This document shows positions 17,101 to 25,462 of a stretch of 34,284 nucleotides of DNA, piece after piece (position 1 is the stretch's first letter; every line of letters starts with the position of its first letter). The position numbers and the translations under genes are program-made. A model generated the notes under the pieces. The model saw nothing but the letters and a program-made list of their open reading frames with translations. It had not been told where the DNA came from and ran no database searches. Source of the DNA: Planctomycetaceae bacterium (GTDB lineage Bacteria; Planctomycetota; Planctomycetia; Planctomycetales; Planctomycetaceae); NCBI GenBank assembly GCA_016795145.1, contig JAEUII010000005.1:1-34284 (forward strand), given 5' to 3'.

Positions 17101-17904
17101 GCCGTCACGCTGCTTCCACCGCAGGTCGGCGGAAACACAGCGGCACCGCTCGTCCGATGGAACCCGGTCGATGGGGCTGCCAGCTACGAAGTACTGGTTG
17201 AAACGTCTCCACGGGATTCTACTCAGTCCCAGCGTTTCACAGTGACGAATGCAACCAGCTGGAGTCCTGAAACGCCATTGCCACTTGGTGCCTGGCAAAT
17301 CTGGGTCCGCGCAGTCATGCCTGACGGGTTTCGATCGCAATGGTCTCTTCCGACGGCAACAACAAACAATGCGGCTCCGCGAATCATTTCTGGCAACCAG
17401 CCGACGTTCGACCAGACTCCGGATCTGTCGTGGGAAAGTGTCGCTGGTGCCAGGACCTATGAGATCTATATGCGAAACCTGAACAACGGCCAGATCAGTC
17501 AGATGTCGGACATCGCAGATACAGTCTATGTTCCGACTTCGGAGATGGCTGTTGGCAGATATCAATGGTGGGTACGAGGTGTCAACAATCTCGGTTTTGC
17601 TGGCCGATGGAGCACGGGAACCGTGATCGAAATCGGCGGACGACCATCGATTCTGAGCCCAAAGGGCAGTGTAACAGGCGAGGTTCTGTTTTCGTGGACA
17701 AAGGTCCTCGGCGCTCAGCGATACGAACTTTGGGTCAACCAGTTGAATGTGGCTGAAGGAGTCATCAAAGAGTCGCAACTGACGGGGACCGAGTTTCGAA
17801 GGACATCTCTCGCCGCCGGAAGCTATCGGGTCTGGGTTCGGGCGGTGTCGACTTCGGGACAAATCTCTTCGTGGAGCTGGGCGTCGGATTTTGTTGTGAC
17901 CTAA
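14116..17904 (+). CDS. Giant ELWxxDGT-repeat surface or secreted protein with FN3-like C-terminus
   Basis: This 1262-residue protein starts at the ATG after GGAGGAG (14100-14106). A basic N-terminus (PRRTKRRAKKEM) leads to SLELRILPSG, a form of the LExRxLxSx motif found near the start of many exported planctomycete proteins. Residues about 40-905 consist of roughly 18 repeats with a period of 48 residues, each ending in a version of ELWxxDGT; the first is at 84-91, a clear late one (EVWKSDGT) at 850, and the last is degenerate (ELFVIST near 898). The repeat may fold as beta-propeller blades. The last 350 residues hold four FN3-like units, each ending in a form of YxVWVRAV. Its role is probably adhesion or cell-surface structure; this is inferred. 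The repeats vary in DNA sequence, so they are not recent duplications. Confidence 0.85.
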   Translation: MSKPRRSLQSLFQSVINSISPRRTKRRAKKEMTSESLELRILPSGVDLLKDINPNAQFQGINPTALTVVGSRVFFVATTAEGSELWVSDGTEQGTQQVRDIAPGAASSNPQDLINFNGTLFFSAENGTNGRELWKSDGTSSGTQIVRDIQPGIGTAKPKNFAIAGRVMYFAANDGVAGEELWKTDGTNAGTVRVKDINAGVVSSAPRNITAVGNSVFFVASDSKTGSELWTSDGTTVGTKLVKEIYEGATGPVPRELINVNGRLFFTATTNLLGEELWTSDGTESGTRSVRDIRSGRFSSTPNMLTNVSGTLYFRANDGTHGYELWKFDPVASTASLVKDIRPGSDSSNISSLTLMGKTLYFSANDGTSGQELWKTEVASADAAMAADLRDGPSGSFPDNLRVIGKRLYLSANHPDKGVELWSTDGGPSGASVVSDIAEGIVSSNPVSAVALGTVLLFAASDGARGTNLWKSDGTVSGTTIVRQVRSLNGYSSPRNATNVNGTLFFSATDGLAGRELWKSDGTWPGTQMVRNIRSSGDADPQDLVEMNGYLYFTADDGVNGRELWRSDGTNNGTVMLGDIRSGSAGSGIRNLTVVNDILYFTANDGANGYELWRTDGTKLGTALVEDIRYGADGSTPSQLTNVNGTLYFRAVDVFGLELWVSDGTVDGTHILKDIRPGVSSSNLTELTNIGGTLYFSANDGSAGYELWKSDGTWSGTTLVADIAPGQQGSGPARLTEFRGELYFRANDGSRGEELWKSNGAPSGTVMLKDISPGITSGQPDTLTNISGTLYFSAFNSATGRELWKSTGTPESTVLVADIRPGVQGSDVSAIHPVEGVAYFSATDGLTGREVWKSDGTSSGTQLVADAEPGFFGVNPTQIVNTGEAVFMIGTTINDGEELFVISTPPAAPSGIRLVPNPGQEQLPTLEWDSVSAATSYEVIVNTVAGVRVDTGTSETAAYTVSSRLPVGRYSVWVRSVNEIGKSQWSVAFSLTINVAVTLLPPQVGGNTAAPLVRWNPVDGAASYEVLVETSPRDSTQSQRFTVTNATSWSPETPLPLGAWQIWVRAVMPDGFRSQWSLPTATTNNAAPRIISGNQPTFDQTPDLSWESVAGARTYEIYMRNLNNGQISQMSDIADTVYVPTSEMAVGRYQWWVRGVNNLGFAGRWSTGTVIEIGGRPSILSPKGSVTGEVLFSWTKVLGAQRYELWVNQLNVAEGVIKESQLTGTEFRRTSLAAGSYRVWVRAVSTSGQISSWSWASDFVVT

Positions 17905-17996
17905 TCCGGTCCGATCACATCGAGACGGACACAGATTGCCGAAATGTCATCGTCGGTGTTTTGCTGACTCCTCACGAGTTGAGGTAAATTAACCGA

Positions 17997-19100
17997 CTAC
18001 GGAGCAGCAGTCGTCATGACACCCGTTGCCTGAAGGATTCGCACCATGATCCACGCGAGGCCGCCGGAAACCGGAATGGTGAGAAGCCAGGCCCAGGCCA
18101 TCCTCTCCACGATCGTCCATTTGAGTGCGCTGAATCTCTTCGCGGCTCCAACACCCATGATCGCGCTGGAGATGTTATGTGTGGTCGAAACAGGAATACC
18201 GAGCGCTGAGGCCAGACCGATGACAGCCGCAGAACTTGTTTCCGCGGCGAATCCATGAACCGGCTGAAGTCGAACCATCTTGTGCCCCAGCGTTCGAATG
18301 ATTCGCCAGCCACCGGCCGCTGTTCCCGCCGCCATGACAATCGCACAAAGCACCTTGATCCACATGGCAATCTGAAAGTCCTTGCCTGAGTCGGGCATTG
18401 TGGTCTTAAGGAAACCAAGCCAGCTCGGAAGTGTTTCAAATTTCCCGTCTGCCGTGCCCGCAACGAGTGCCAGGGCAATAATTCCCATGGTCTTCTGAGC
18501 ATCGTTGGTGCCGTGCATAAAACCCATCGCTCCGGCACTGATCATCTGCGCTTTGCCGAAGACAGCAGAGACCAGGCGGGGCTTCCAGTTGCGAAGCAGG
18601 AAGTACAGGAGGCCCATCAGCATCAGGCCCAGAAAGAACCCGCAGACAGGTGATGACACCATCGGAACAACGACTTTCCAAAGCAGCCCCTTACCCTTGT
18701 ACCAGTGTTCCTTATCAGGCTGCGACCAGATCACGACGCTCCACGATTTTGCACTGGCGACGGAGGCTCCGATGAGTCCACCGATCAATGCGTGGCTTGA
18801 ACTGGAGGGCAGTCCCCAGTACCAGGTGATCAGATTCCAGATGATTGCGCCAAGCAATGCACACAGCAGGACTTCCTGCGTGACAACGCTCGTTTCGACA
18901 AGCCCGGCAGCAATCGTCTTGGCCACTGCGGTTCCCCACAGCGCACCAACCAGGTTCGTAAATGCAGCCAGCGCAATGGCCTGACGCGGGGTCAGAACCT
19001 TTGTGGCCACAACTGTGGCGATCGAGTTGGCTGTATCGTGAAAGCCATTGATGTATTCGAACACAAGGGCGATCAGGACAACACAGAAAATCAGGAACAT
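17997..19100 (-). CDS. pit: Inorganic phosphate transporter, PiT family
   Basis: PiT proteins are low-affinity metal-phosphate/proton or sodium symporters. The 367-residue protein has about ten hydrophobic segments and both copies of the family signature: GFHDTANSIATVVATKVL (19-36) and GFMHGTNDAQKTMGI (193-207). SSSSHALIGGLIG (about 99-111) and its C-terminal counterpart PVSTTHNISSAIMG are also typical. It lies 100 bases downstream of the DUF47 gene, the usual pairing, and is probably expressed with it from the promoter carrying the CTTAAC repeats at 19921-19948. Nothing looks truncated. Confidence 0.94.
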   Translation of the reverse strand: MFLIFCVVLIALVFEYINGFHDTANSIATVVATKVLTPRQAIALAAFTNLVGALWGTAVAKTIAAGLVETSVVTQEVLLCALLGAIIWNLITWYWGLPSSSSHALIGGLIGASVASAKSWSVVIWSQPDKEHWYKGKGLLWKVVVPMVSSPVCGFFLGLMLMGLLYFLLRNWKPRLVSAVFGKAQMISAGAMGFMHGTNDAQKTMGIIALALVAGTADGKFETLPSWLGFLKTTMPDSGKDFQIAMWIKVLCAIVMAAGTAAGGWRIIRTLGHKMVRLQPVHGFAAETSSAAVIGLASALGIPVSTTHNISSAIMGVGAAKRFSALKWTIVERMAWAWLLTIPVSGGLAWIMVRILQATGVMTTAAP

Positions 19101-19200
19101 AAGTGGATACGCCGGCTGAATCTTTCTGGCGACAGGCCGTCCGTGTCTGAATATCTTTCCGTGGATCCTTCACGAAGAGATTCTGAAATTCGCGATCTGA

Positions 19201-19830
19201 TCAGGCGTTTTTCAGAGCGATGTGAGAAATCACGTTGCCAACGTCTCTGCAGCGGTCAATGATCTTCTCCAGCAGGTCATACAAGTCGCGTACAAACATG
19301 GCCTGAATGGGTTCAAATCGGCCGTTGTAGACTTCGCCGAGCAGTCGAATGATGACGTTGTCTGCTTCACTCTCAACAGCCTGCAGCTTGTCTCGCAATT
19401 CCTTCATGACCTCCAGCGGCGGCATCTTTCGAAGATGTCCTACCATGTCACACAGTGTCGCCGTGGCGCGATCGATGAGCTGCATCTGTGCACTGAAGTC
19501 GACATCCTGGACAAGCTTCGGTGCCAGGTTGTATCGCTCTGCGAATTTCTCCACAGTCTTTGGAATTCGATAAAGAGCATAGGCCAGCGCATCAATGTCT
19601 TCCCGTTCCATGCCGGTGACGAAGGTGCTGACCAGCTCCTCTCGAATCTGCTCTGTGATTCGTTTGTCCTTGCTGCGGGACAAGGCAAACTGGTCCAGGG
19701 GATTTGCCTGACGGCGATCTTTCAACAGGTCGATCAAAAGCAACGCGGAAGCTCGAGCTTCTGACGCGCTCTTCTCAAGCATCTCAAAGAACTTCGCGTC
19801 CTGACTGAAAAACTTCTGAATCGAGAACAT
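19201..19830 (-). CDS. DUF47/PhoU-like phosphate transport regulator
   Basis: A 209-residue all-helical protein of the DUF47 family, distantly related to PhoU, commonly encoded next to PiT transporters and thought to regulate them. Recognisable segments are the N-terminal FFSQDAKFFEMLEKSA, MEREDIDALAYALYRIPKTVEKFAERY (the acidic DIDALA helix corresponds to the PhoU metal-binding ExxxD type) and DLYDLLEKIIDRCRDVGNVI near the C-terminus. The start is not well supported by a ribosome binding site, but the N-terminus aligns with the family by eye. Its upstream region holds the triple CTTAAC repeat. Confidence 0.9.
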   Translation of the reverse strand: MFSIQKFFSQDAKFFEMLEKSASEARASALLLIDLLKDRRQANPLDQFALSRSKDKRITEQIREELVSTFVTGMEREDIDALAYALYRIPKTVEKFAERYNLAPKLVQDVDFSAQMQLIDRATATLCDMVGHLRKMPPLEVMKELRDKLQAVESEADNVIIRLLGEVYNGRFEPIQAMFVRDLYDLLEKIIDRCRDVGNVISHIALKNA

Positions 19831-20229
19831 GGAGTTGAGGACCTTCGTTTGCAGATCGCCGGAAGCCGAACCGAAGGAGTGCGATGGTGCTGCTTTGCCG
19901 AGCGGCGCCTTCAGAGGGCTGTTAAGAAATGGTTAAGATTGTGTTAAGGCCAGATTCTACCGCTCATTTGTCCATTCGCCCGGTCGGGCCGCATTTCCGT
20001 TGTCGAAATCTCAAAGTCCTGAACGTTTGACAGGTCTTATCCGTATGACTCGCCCCGAGTTGTTCCCAACCTGGCGACAGGACCGGCTTTAGACGTACTG
20101 ATGCGGGTTCTTCCATTCATGCTTCTTAAGAGATTTCCTGACAAGGGTTTGCGTCGCCAGTTGAACTGCCCCGACAACTCACGCCACAATGATTCTCTCC
20201 CACCCTTTCCTCGGCCAGAGATTCCCGCC
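19831..20229. other. Divergent intergenic region carrying the Pho-box candidate
   Basis: It separates the DUF47 gene (minus) from the cytochrome-type gene (plus). Apart from the CTTAAC repeats at 19921-19948 no structure was found, and no gene is supported. Confidence 0.5.
19921..19948 (-). promoter_or_regulatory. Candidate Pho box: three CTTAAC units at 11-bp spacing
   Basis: On the plus strand GTTAAG occurs at 19921-19926, 19932-19937 and 19943-19948; read toward the DUF47-pit genes this is CTTAAC-N5-CTTAAC-N5-CTTAAC. Tandem units spaced by 11 bp, one helical turn, are the hallmark of PhoB-type response-regulator sites, and CTTAAC is close to the cyanobacterial SphR and Bacillus PhoP half-sites. 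The array lies 91-118 bases upstream of the DUF47 start. No clear -10 element was recognised next to it, and the divergent gene at 20230 could also be a target. Confidence 0.65.
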
Positions 20230-23200
20230 ATGCCGATCCAGAATCCGCACTTCGCTCGTTGGCTGCTTTGCCTTTTCACTGCTGCGTTGATCGCTTCGGA
20301 CTGTGCGCCCCGGTTGTTTGCCGTTTCCCTGAACAGCGAGGATACGTTTCGGAAAACCGTCGCTCCGATTCTGGAACGACGCTGCCTCAGCTGCCACAAC
20401 GCCTCCGACCGCAAAGGAGAATTTTCACTTCAGTCCGCGGACGACCTGATTTCATCGGGCGTCATTGTGCCCGGTAAGCCAGAAGAAAGTTCGCTTCTGG
20501 CCATGCTTGTTCCCGACGGAACAAAGGCACCGACGATGCCAAAGGATGCACCGGCTCTGAGTGCCGCTGATGTCGATGCAATTCGGAAGTGGATCGAGTC
20601 GGGAGCAGACTGGCCGCAGGGAGTGACATTGAACGAGGCGGTTGTTGATAACTTTGACTGGTGGTCGCTGGCACCGCTCAGCAAGAGTAAAGTGCCTTCG
20701 TTCAACGATGCATCAGAGAGCCAGTGGGCCCGGAATCCCATCGATGCGTTTGTTCTGCAGAAGCTGAAGGAGCACGGGCTTCGACCATCCGCGGAGGCAG
20801 ACCGTCGCACATTGATTCGAAGACTGTCCTTTGATCTGCTCGGACTTCCGCCGACTCCGGAAGAAGTCGACACATTTGTGAAGGACACAGATCCGCTCGC
20901 CTGGGAAAAGCTCGTGGATCGATATCTCGCCTCGCCACAATACGGCGAACGCTGGGCTCGGCACTGGCTGGATGTTGTGCGTTATGCGGACACCTGCGGT
21001 TACGATAAAGACAAACTCCGACCAAACGCGTGGCCGTACCGTGATTACGTGATTCGATCGTTCAATCAGGACAAGCCGTATTCACGCTTCATTCAGGAAC
21101 AACTGGCAGGCGATGTTCTTTTCCCTGGTGAGCCCGATGGCATCCTTGGTCTGGGCTTCATCGCGGCCGGACCATGGGACTTCATTGGTCACGTCGAGGT
21201 GCCTGAATCGAAGATCGACGGTAAAGTCGCTCGAAACCTCGATCGCGATGACATGGTCACTGGAACGCTCAACACATTTTGCAGTGTCACGATTCAGTGT
21301 GCTCGCTGTCACAATCACAAATTCGACCCATTCACTCAACGGCATTACTATGGTCTGCAGTCCGTTTTCGCCGCTGTCGATCGCGCGGAAAGACCGTATG
21401 ACACAGATCCAAAAACAGAACAGCGACGAATCGAACTCACGGCTCAGAAGACAAAGGCCCAGCAGGCTCGAAAGGAACTTCAGGACGCGATTCGCAAGGA
21501 GGGCGGTGAGAAGCTCTCCCAACTTGAGAAGCGGGTTGCAGAACTGAAACCCCTCGCGGAACCAGCGGCCAAGCGTCCTGAATACGGTTATCACAGCCAG
21601 ATTTCGAACTCAGCGGCCGCAGAGAAATGGGTCGAGGTAACGCTGCCGACTAAGGTCGATGCAGGAGTGATCGTTCTCCATGCGTGTCACGACGAGTTCG
21701 GGGGAATCGGCGCTGGCTTTGGATTTCCGGTGCGTTATCGAGTCGAAGTGAAGCCTTCGAACGACGCCACAACAGCGTTCGCGGTCGTGCATGATCAGAC
21801 CGGTGCTGACAGTGCGAACCCAGGACTTGTGCCCATCCGAATCCAGTTTGACCAGCCGGTTCAGACCGTTCGGGTGACCGCGACAAAGCTCGCTCCACGA
21901 TCCGGGGATTTCATCTTTGCTCTGTCTGAACTGCAGGTCCTGGATCCATCGGGAATCAACACAGCAAAGAATGCAACTGTGTCATCGCTCGATTCGATTG
22001 AAGCGCCGGAACGATGGCGAATGACGAACCTGACAGATGGCATCTGGCCCGCATCGGCAGATCCGAAAGCGGTCGAACAGCTGGCGAGTGCTCAGAGTGA
22101 ACTAAAGACGCTGATGGATCAACTGATGACGACCGAGCGATCAAAGATGCTCGACCAGCTGTCGTCAGAACTCAAGAGCACCGACGAACAACTGGCGGCT
22201 CTTCCCGCGGGTCAAATGGTGTATGCGGCTGCGACGCACTTTCCAACTCAGGGCAACTTCATGGCGACACAGGGAAAGCCAAGACCGGTTCGCCTGCTGC
22301 ATCGTGGTTCCGAAACACAGCCTCGCGACGAAGCCGTTCCGGGAACGATCCCCTTGCGTGCGACGGATGAGTGGAAGTTTGCTGCGAGCGAGTCGAGCAC
22401 CGAAGGAGAACGCAGAGCCGCACTGGCAAAGTGGATTACTCGCGAGGACCATCCACTCACCTGGCGATCGATTGTGAATCGAATCTGGCAGTATCACTTC
22501 GGCAAGGGGATCGTCGATTCGCCAAACGACTTTGGGCGAATGGGGCAGAAGCCGACTCACCCCGAACTACTCGACTGGCTCGCTGCAGAATTCCTTCGCA
22601 ACGGGCAGTCGTTCAAGGCTCTTCATCGAACGATTGTCCTCTCCAGCACTTACCGACAAAGCTCTGCATGGAATGAGGCAGCAGAAAAAATCGATGCAGA
22701 CAATCAGTACCTTTGGAGGATGAATCGCCGGCGTCTAGAGGCCGAGGAGATTCGCGACGCGACTCTTGCCGTCAGCGGTCGACTGAATCTGGAAATGGGG
22801 GGACCAGGCTTCTATCTGTTCGAACTGGAGAAGACCGATCACTCACCGCACTATGAATACTACAAGTTCAATCCCGAAGATCCGCGATCTCATCGCCGCA
22901 GCGTGTACCGCTTCATCGTGCGATCGCAGCCCGATCCGTACATGACGACACTGGATTGTGCAGACTCGTCTCAGAGCACACCGCGGCGTCATGAAACGCT
23001 GACGGCCCTTCAGGCTCTGTCGCTGCTGAACAATGGATTCAACGTCACCATGGCACGACATTTTGCCGCACGACTTGAGACCGACGCGACGACTCCGGAG
23101 GCACAGGTCGATCGAGCGTTTCGGCTACTGACCGGTCGTTCGCCGGACGAATCAGAGAAGTCAGAAATGCTGCAGTATCGAACGAATCACGGCCTGACGG

Positions 23201-23250
23201 CTCTGTGCCGACTGTTGCTGAATCTGAATGAGTTTGTGTTCGTCGACTGA
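20230..23250 (+). CDS. Planctomycete PSCyt1/DUF1549/DUF1553 secreted cytochrome-type protein
   Basis: This 1006-residue protein starts at the ATG at 20230, which begins a signal peptide (MPIQNPHFARWLLCLFTAAL); an upstream in-frame ATG adds a 43-residue leader without family support. Order: a PSCyt1 heme-binding domain with RRCLSCHN (Cys52, Cys55, His56), then DUF1549 with LLGLPPTPEEV, YGERWARHWLDVVRYADTCG and a second heme-like CARCHNHKFDPF (Cys357, Cys360, His361). A discoidin-like beta region follows (about 460-580), then DUF1553 with WRSIVNRIWQYHFGKGIV, NDFGRMGQKPTHPELLDWLA and LLNNGFNVTMA. Its function is unknown; the family is very abundant in planctomycetes and is suspected in extracellular polysaccharide breakdown. 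The usual DUF1501 partner does not follow it. Confidence 0.92.
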   Translation: MPIQNPHFARWLLCLFTAALIASDCAPRLFAVSLNSEDTFRKTVAPILERRCLSCHNASDRKGEFSLQSADDLISSGVIVPGKPEESSLLAMLVPDGTKAPTMPKDAPALSAADVDAIRKWIESGADWPQGVTLNEAVVDNFDWWSLAPLSKSKVPSFNDASESQWARNPIDAFVLQKLKEHGLRPSAEADRRTLIRRLSFDLLGLPPTPEEVDTFVKDTDPLAWEKLVDRYLASPQYGERWARHWLDVVRYADTCGYDKDKLRPNAWPYRDYVIRSFNQDKPYSRFIQEQLAGDVLFPGEPDGILGLGFIAAGPWDFIGHVEVPESKIDGKVARNLDRDDMVTGTLNTFCSVTIQCARCHNHKFDPFTQRHYYGLQSVFAAVDRAERPYDTDPKTEQRRIELTAQKTKAQQARKELQDAIRKEGGEKLSQLEKRVAELKPLAEPAAKRPEYGYHSQISNSAAAEKWVEVTLPTKVDAGVIVLHACHDEFGGIGAGFGFPVRYRVEVKPSNDATTAFAVVHDQTGADSANPGLVPIRIQFDQPVQTVRVTATKLAPRSGDFIFALSELQVLDPSGINTAKNATVSSLDSIEAPERWRMTNLTDGIWPASADPKAVEQLASAQSELKTLMDQLMTTERSKMLDQLSSELKSTDEQLAALPAGQMVYAAATHFPTQGNFMATQGKPRPVRLLHRGSETQPRDEAVPGTIPLRATDEWKFAASESSTEGERRAALAKWITREDHPLTWRSIVNRIWQYHFGKGIVDSPNDFGRMGQKPTHPELLDWLAAEFLRNGQSFKALHRTIVLSSTYRQSSAWNEAAEKIDADNQYLWRMNRRRLEAEEIRDATLAVSGRLNLEMGGPGFYLFELEKTDHSPHYEYYKFNPEDPRSHRRSVYRFIVRSQPDPYMTTLDCADSSQSTPRRHETLTALQALSLLNNGFNVTMARHFAARLETDATTPEAQVDRAFRLLTGRSPDESEKSEMLQYRTNHGLTALCRLLLNLNEFVFVD

Positions 23251-23270
23251 AGTCGCTCGCCACATTCACT

Positions 23271-23300
23271 ACGCTCATCACGCCATCACGCTCATCACGC
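23271..23300 (+). repeat. 13-bp direct repeat with 17-bp period
   Basis: ACGCTCATCACGC occurs at 23271-23283 and 23288-23300 in the 63-base gap before the HEAT-repeat gene. CATCACGC occurs three times in all. It is probably a slippage product. Confidence 0.6.
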
Positions 23301-23313
23301 CTGGAGACCTGCG

Positions 23314-24630
23314 ATGTTCAACTGGAAAGAGCTAGAAGATGCACTGACACTTGAAGCGACTCTCGGCATCGATCGCTGGATCAGGCGTAACCCCGACAAG
23401 CAGGCCTTTGCGGTGGCATTTCACGAGTGCTACAGCGAACTGGATGGCGTCATCACGATCCCACAACTGGCGATCAATGCCGTCGACAAAACGATGAAGG
23501 ACAATGAGACTGCGGACGGCGGATCCAAATGGAATAGTGCAGACTGGCCGTGGCTTGAGATATTCCCTTCCCGGACTCGCCTTGCCAAATGGGAAAGTCA
23601 GCTTACGAAAGAAGCCTGCAAAGGCTCGGAAGAACATTGGAGGAAGACCGAGAAACGATTTCATTCGGTCCTCGTTCGAGTCGTGAAGGCGCTGTATCGT
23701 CACCTCGCAAAGTCCTCTCATGTGACGCCGGATTTCGTCGTCTACATCGACCACGAGAGCGAGGACCTGGAGCTGATTCGACGATGCGTCCCTGCGCGTC
23801 TGTTCCAGAAGCACTTTTCAGAATTCGAAAAGGAGAAGCCGCCGAAGACGTCCTCGCAGGATGCCAGGATCAAACTGCTTTTTTCGGATTTGTTCGGCAA
23901 CGAAAAGGAGATCATCGCACTCGGAAAAAATGCGGTTGCCGCGCTGGTTGAAACACTGGATGACCCCAATGACGGCTGGTGCGCGGCTGGGCTCCTTGGG
24001 GACATCGGAATCGCCAGTTCACTGGTGATTGATGCACTCCGACATCGGGTTATGAATGGTAAGAGCTCCACTCCTTCACACGCCGCACTGGCGCTGGGGC
24101 TGCTGGGTGATCTGGACTTTCTGCTCAATGCGGCAAAAGTCAAAGCGACCCAGGAAGCAGCGGTCGGCGGCGTGATGATCAGGCTGAAGGACCGAGCCAG
24201 TGGTCGTGGAATTCGACTTGATTATCGGCCGGCGGAGCAGCTCCTTGCGATGAAGTCGAAGAAGGTGAGTGACGCGGTCGCTGAGGAAATCGAACCTGGA
24301 CGGCCCCCTCTTCAGATCGAAGTCGCTGATGTTGATGAAGCGCTGCGTGGACTTTCACTGGAGCATCGAGCGATTCGCCAGCATGCTGTGATGATATTGG
24401 GGAATCGAAAGCTGGGGGCGAAGGCCGGAACGAAAATCCTGCCAGCCGTTGCTGAATGCCTGAAGGATTCCAACGCAACGACGCGTCGACTCGCCCTGAT
24501 CGCACTTTCCAACTGGAAGTTGGCAGCAGCGCCGTGGTTTCCTGCGATGCGAGCTCTGATGAAAGATGAGGATTCTCTGGTACGACAGTACGCACGAAAC
24601 ATCATGGACCAGTTCAAGGGACGAGGCTGA
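23314..24630 (+). CDS. HEAT-like repeat protein of unknown function
   Basis: The 438-residue product starts after a GGAG and begins with a globular segment (about 10-150) with a weak look of the DUF4303 type (FAVAFHECYSELDGVITIP), a likeness not verified. From about residue 190 it consists of helical repeats of HEAT type, visible as LGKNAVAALVETLDDPNDGW, AALALGLLGDLDFLLNAAK, HRAIRQHAVMILGNRKL and ATTRRLALIALSNWKLAA, ending VRQYARNIMDQFKG. Such repeats usually mediate protein contacts. No signal peptide, so it is cytoplasmic. It lies 63 bases after the cytochrome-type gene on the same strand and may be co-transcribed, but there is no clear functional link. Confidence 0.7.
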   Translation: MFNWKELEDALTLEATLGIDRWIRRNPDKQAFAVAFHECYSELDGVITIPQLAINAVDKTMKDNETADGGSKWNSADWPWLEIFPSRTRLAKWESQLTKEACKGSEEHWRKTEKRFHSVLVRVVKALYRHLAKSSHVTPDFVVYIDHESEDLELIRRCVPARLFQKHFSEFEKEKPPKTSSQDARIKLLFSDLFGNEKEIIALGKNAVAALVETLDDPNDGWCAAGLLGDIGIASSLVIDALRHRVMNGKSSTPSHAALALGLLGDLDFLLNAAKVKATQEAAVGGVMIRLKDRASGRGIRLDYRPAEQLLAMKSKKVSDAVAEEIEPGRPPLQIEVADVDEALRGLSLEHRAIRQHAVMILGNRKLGAKAGTKILPAVAECLKDSNATTRRLALIALSNWKLAAAPWFPAMRALMKDEDSLVRQYARNIMDQFKGRG

Positions 24631-24692
24631 GAGTTCTTCTCTTGCAGTTCATTGCAGGAATAAACGATGGCATGACGAGAAATGGCCGTTGA

Positions 24693-25364
24693 TTATTCGA
24701 GCCCCAGTCCGGACAGCGCGCTGTTTTGCAGCTTTGCGGACTTCGCGGCATCCTTGAGTTTCTGTACGACGAAGAACTTGTGGTTGGCGACCGCCTGCTC
24801 TGTCAGGTTCAGGCGGATGGCCACATCTTTGTTGGCCCAGCCGAGCACAAAGATCAATTCAACACACTGCAGACGTTCCCACGCACCCGTCCGCTTAAAG
24901 TCCTGAATGAGATCGCGGAGGATTGTTTCGACCAGCGTCGATTCTGCTTTCGCCTTTTCGCTGCTCCGCATCATGCTGGACGCAGCCCGACCCGGGCCAG
25001 TCAGGTCACGGATCGCGCCATCTTTGGACTCTGACGTCAGCAATGGCAGAACCGGACGCCGTCCAGAGCGACGCATGAAGTCGACCAGTTTGTGAGCCGC
25101 GATGGAGAACAGCCATGATTCCAGCGGCGTTCGGTCATCGTAATTTGGCAGTGCCTTCAGGAACCCGAGAAAGGTCTCCTGAACAATGTCTTCCGCCGCA
25201 CTGCGGTCCTGCAAACGAGTCCTTGCGAACGCGAGTAATCGCCCTTCATACAGGTCGATGCACTGCTGCCACGCATCCGGCTCCCCGGCACGAATTCGCT
25301 GAACGAGCTGACGATCGGCTTCGCTGGCAGGCATAGAACTTTCACAGGACAAACAGGTAGACAT
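24693..25364 (-). CDS. ECF-type RNA polymerase sigma factor
   Basis: A 223-residue sigma-70 family member. Region 2 spans about residues 30-98: LYEGRLLAFARTRLQDRSAAEDIVQETFLGFLKALPNYDD (seen as RSAAEDIVQETFLGFLKAL and LESWLFSIAAHKLVDFMRR). After a linker of about 65 residues, region 4 lies at about 165-210 (LGWANKDVAIRLNLTEQAVANHKFFV), with a somewhat atypical helix-turn-helix. An ATG ten codons later (MPASEADRQL) is an alternative start, and neither has a strong ribosome binding site. No anti-sigma factor or kinase gene is next to it, so its signal is unknown. It converges on the HEAT-repeat gene. Confidence 0.88.
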   Translation of the reverse strand: MSTCLSCESSMPASEADRQLVQRIRAGEPDAWQQCIDLYEGRLLAFARTRLQDRSAAEDIVQETFLGFLKALPNYDDRTPLESWLFSIAAHKLVDFMRRSGRRPVLPLLTSESKDGAIRDLTGPGRAASSMMRSSEKAKAESTLVETILRDLIQDFKRTGAWERLQCVELIFVLGWANKDVAIRLNLTEQAVANHKFFVVQKLKDAAKSAKLQNSALSGLGLE

Positions 25365-25462
25365 CTCGGACCAAACGCCACGAAAGGCAAACGGCGAGTC
25401 CTTCGCTACGGATCATACTCTCCCCGTCGGAGAAACCAAAACACATCAAACGGATCCGCTCC

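Noticed and set aside
17002..17862. 286-codon minus-strand open frame across the FN3-like region
   Set aside because: Antisense to the repeat protein and of random-looking composition.
17972..17986. CCTCA-CGAGT-TGAGG mini-hairpin between the ELWxxDGT gene and pit
   Set aside because: The 5-bp stem with no T-run is too weak to call a terminator.
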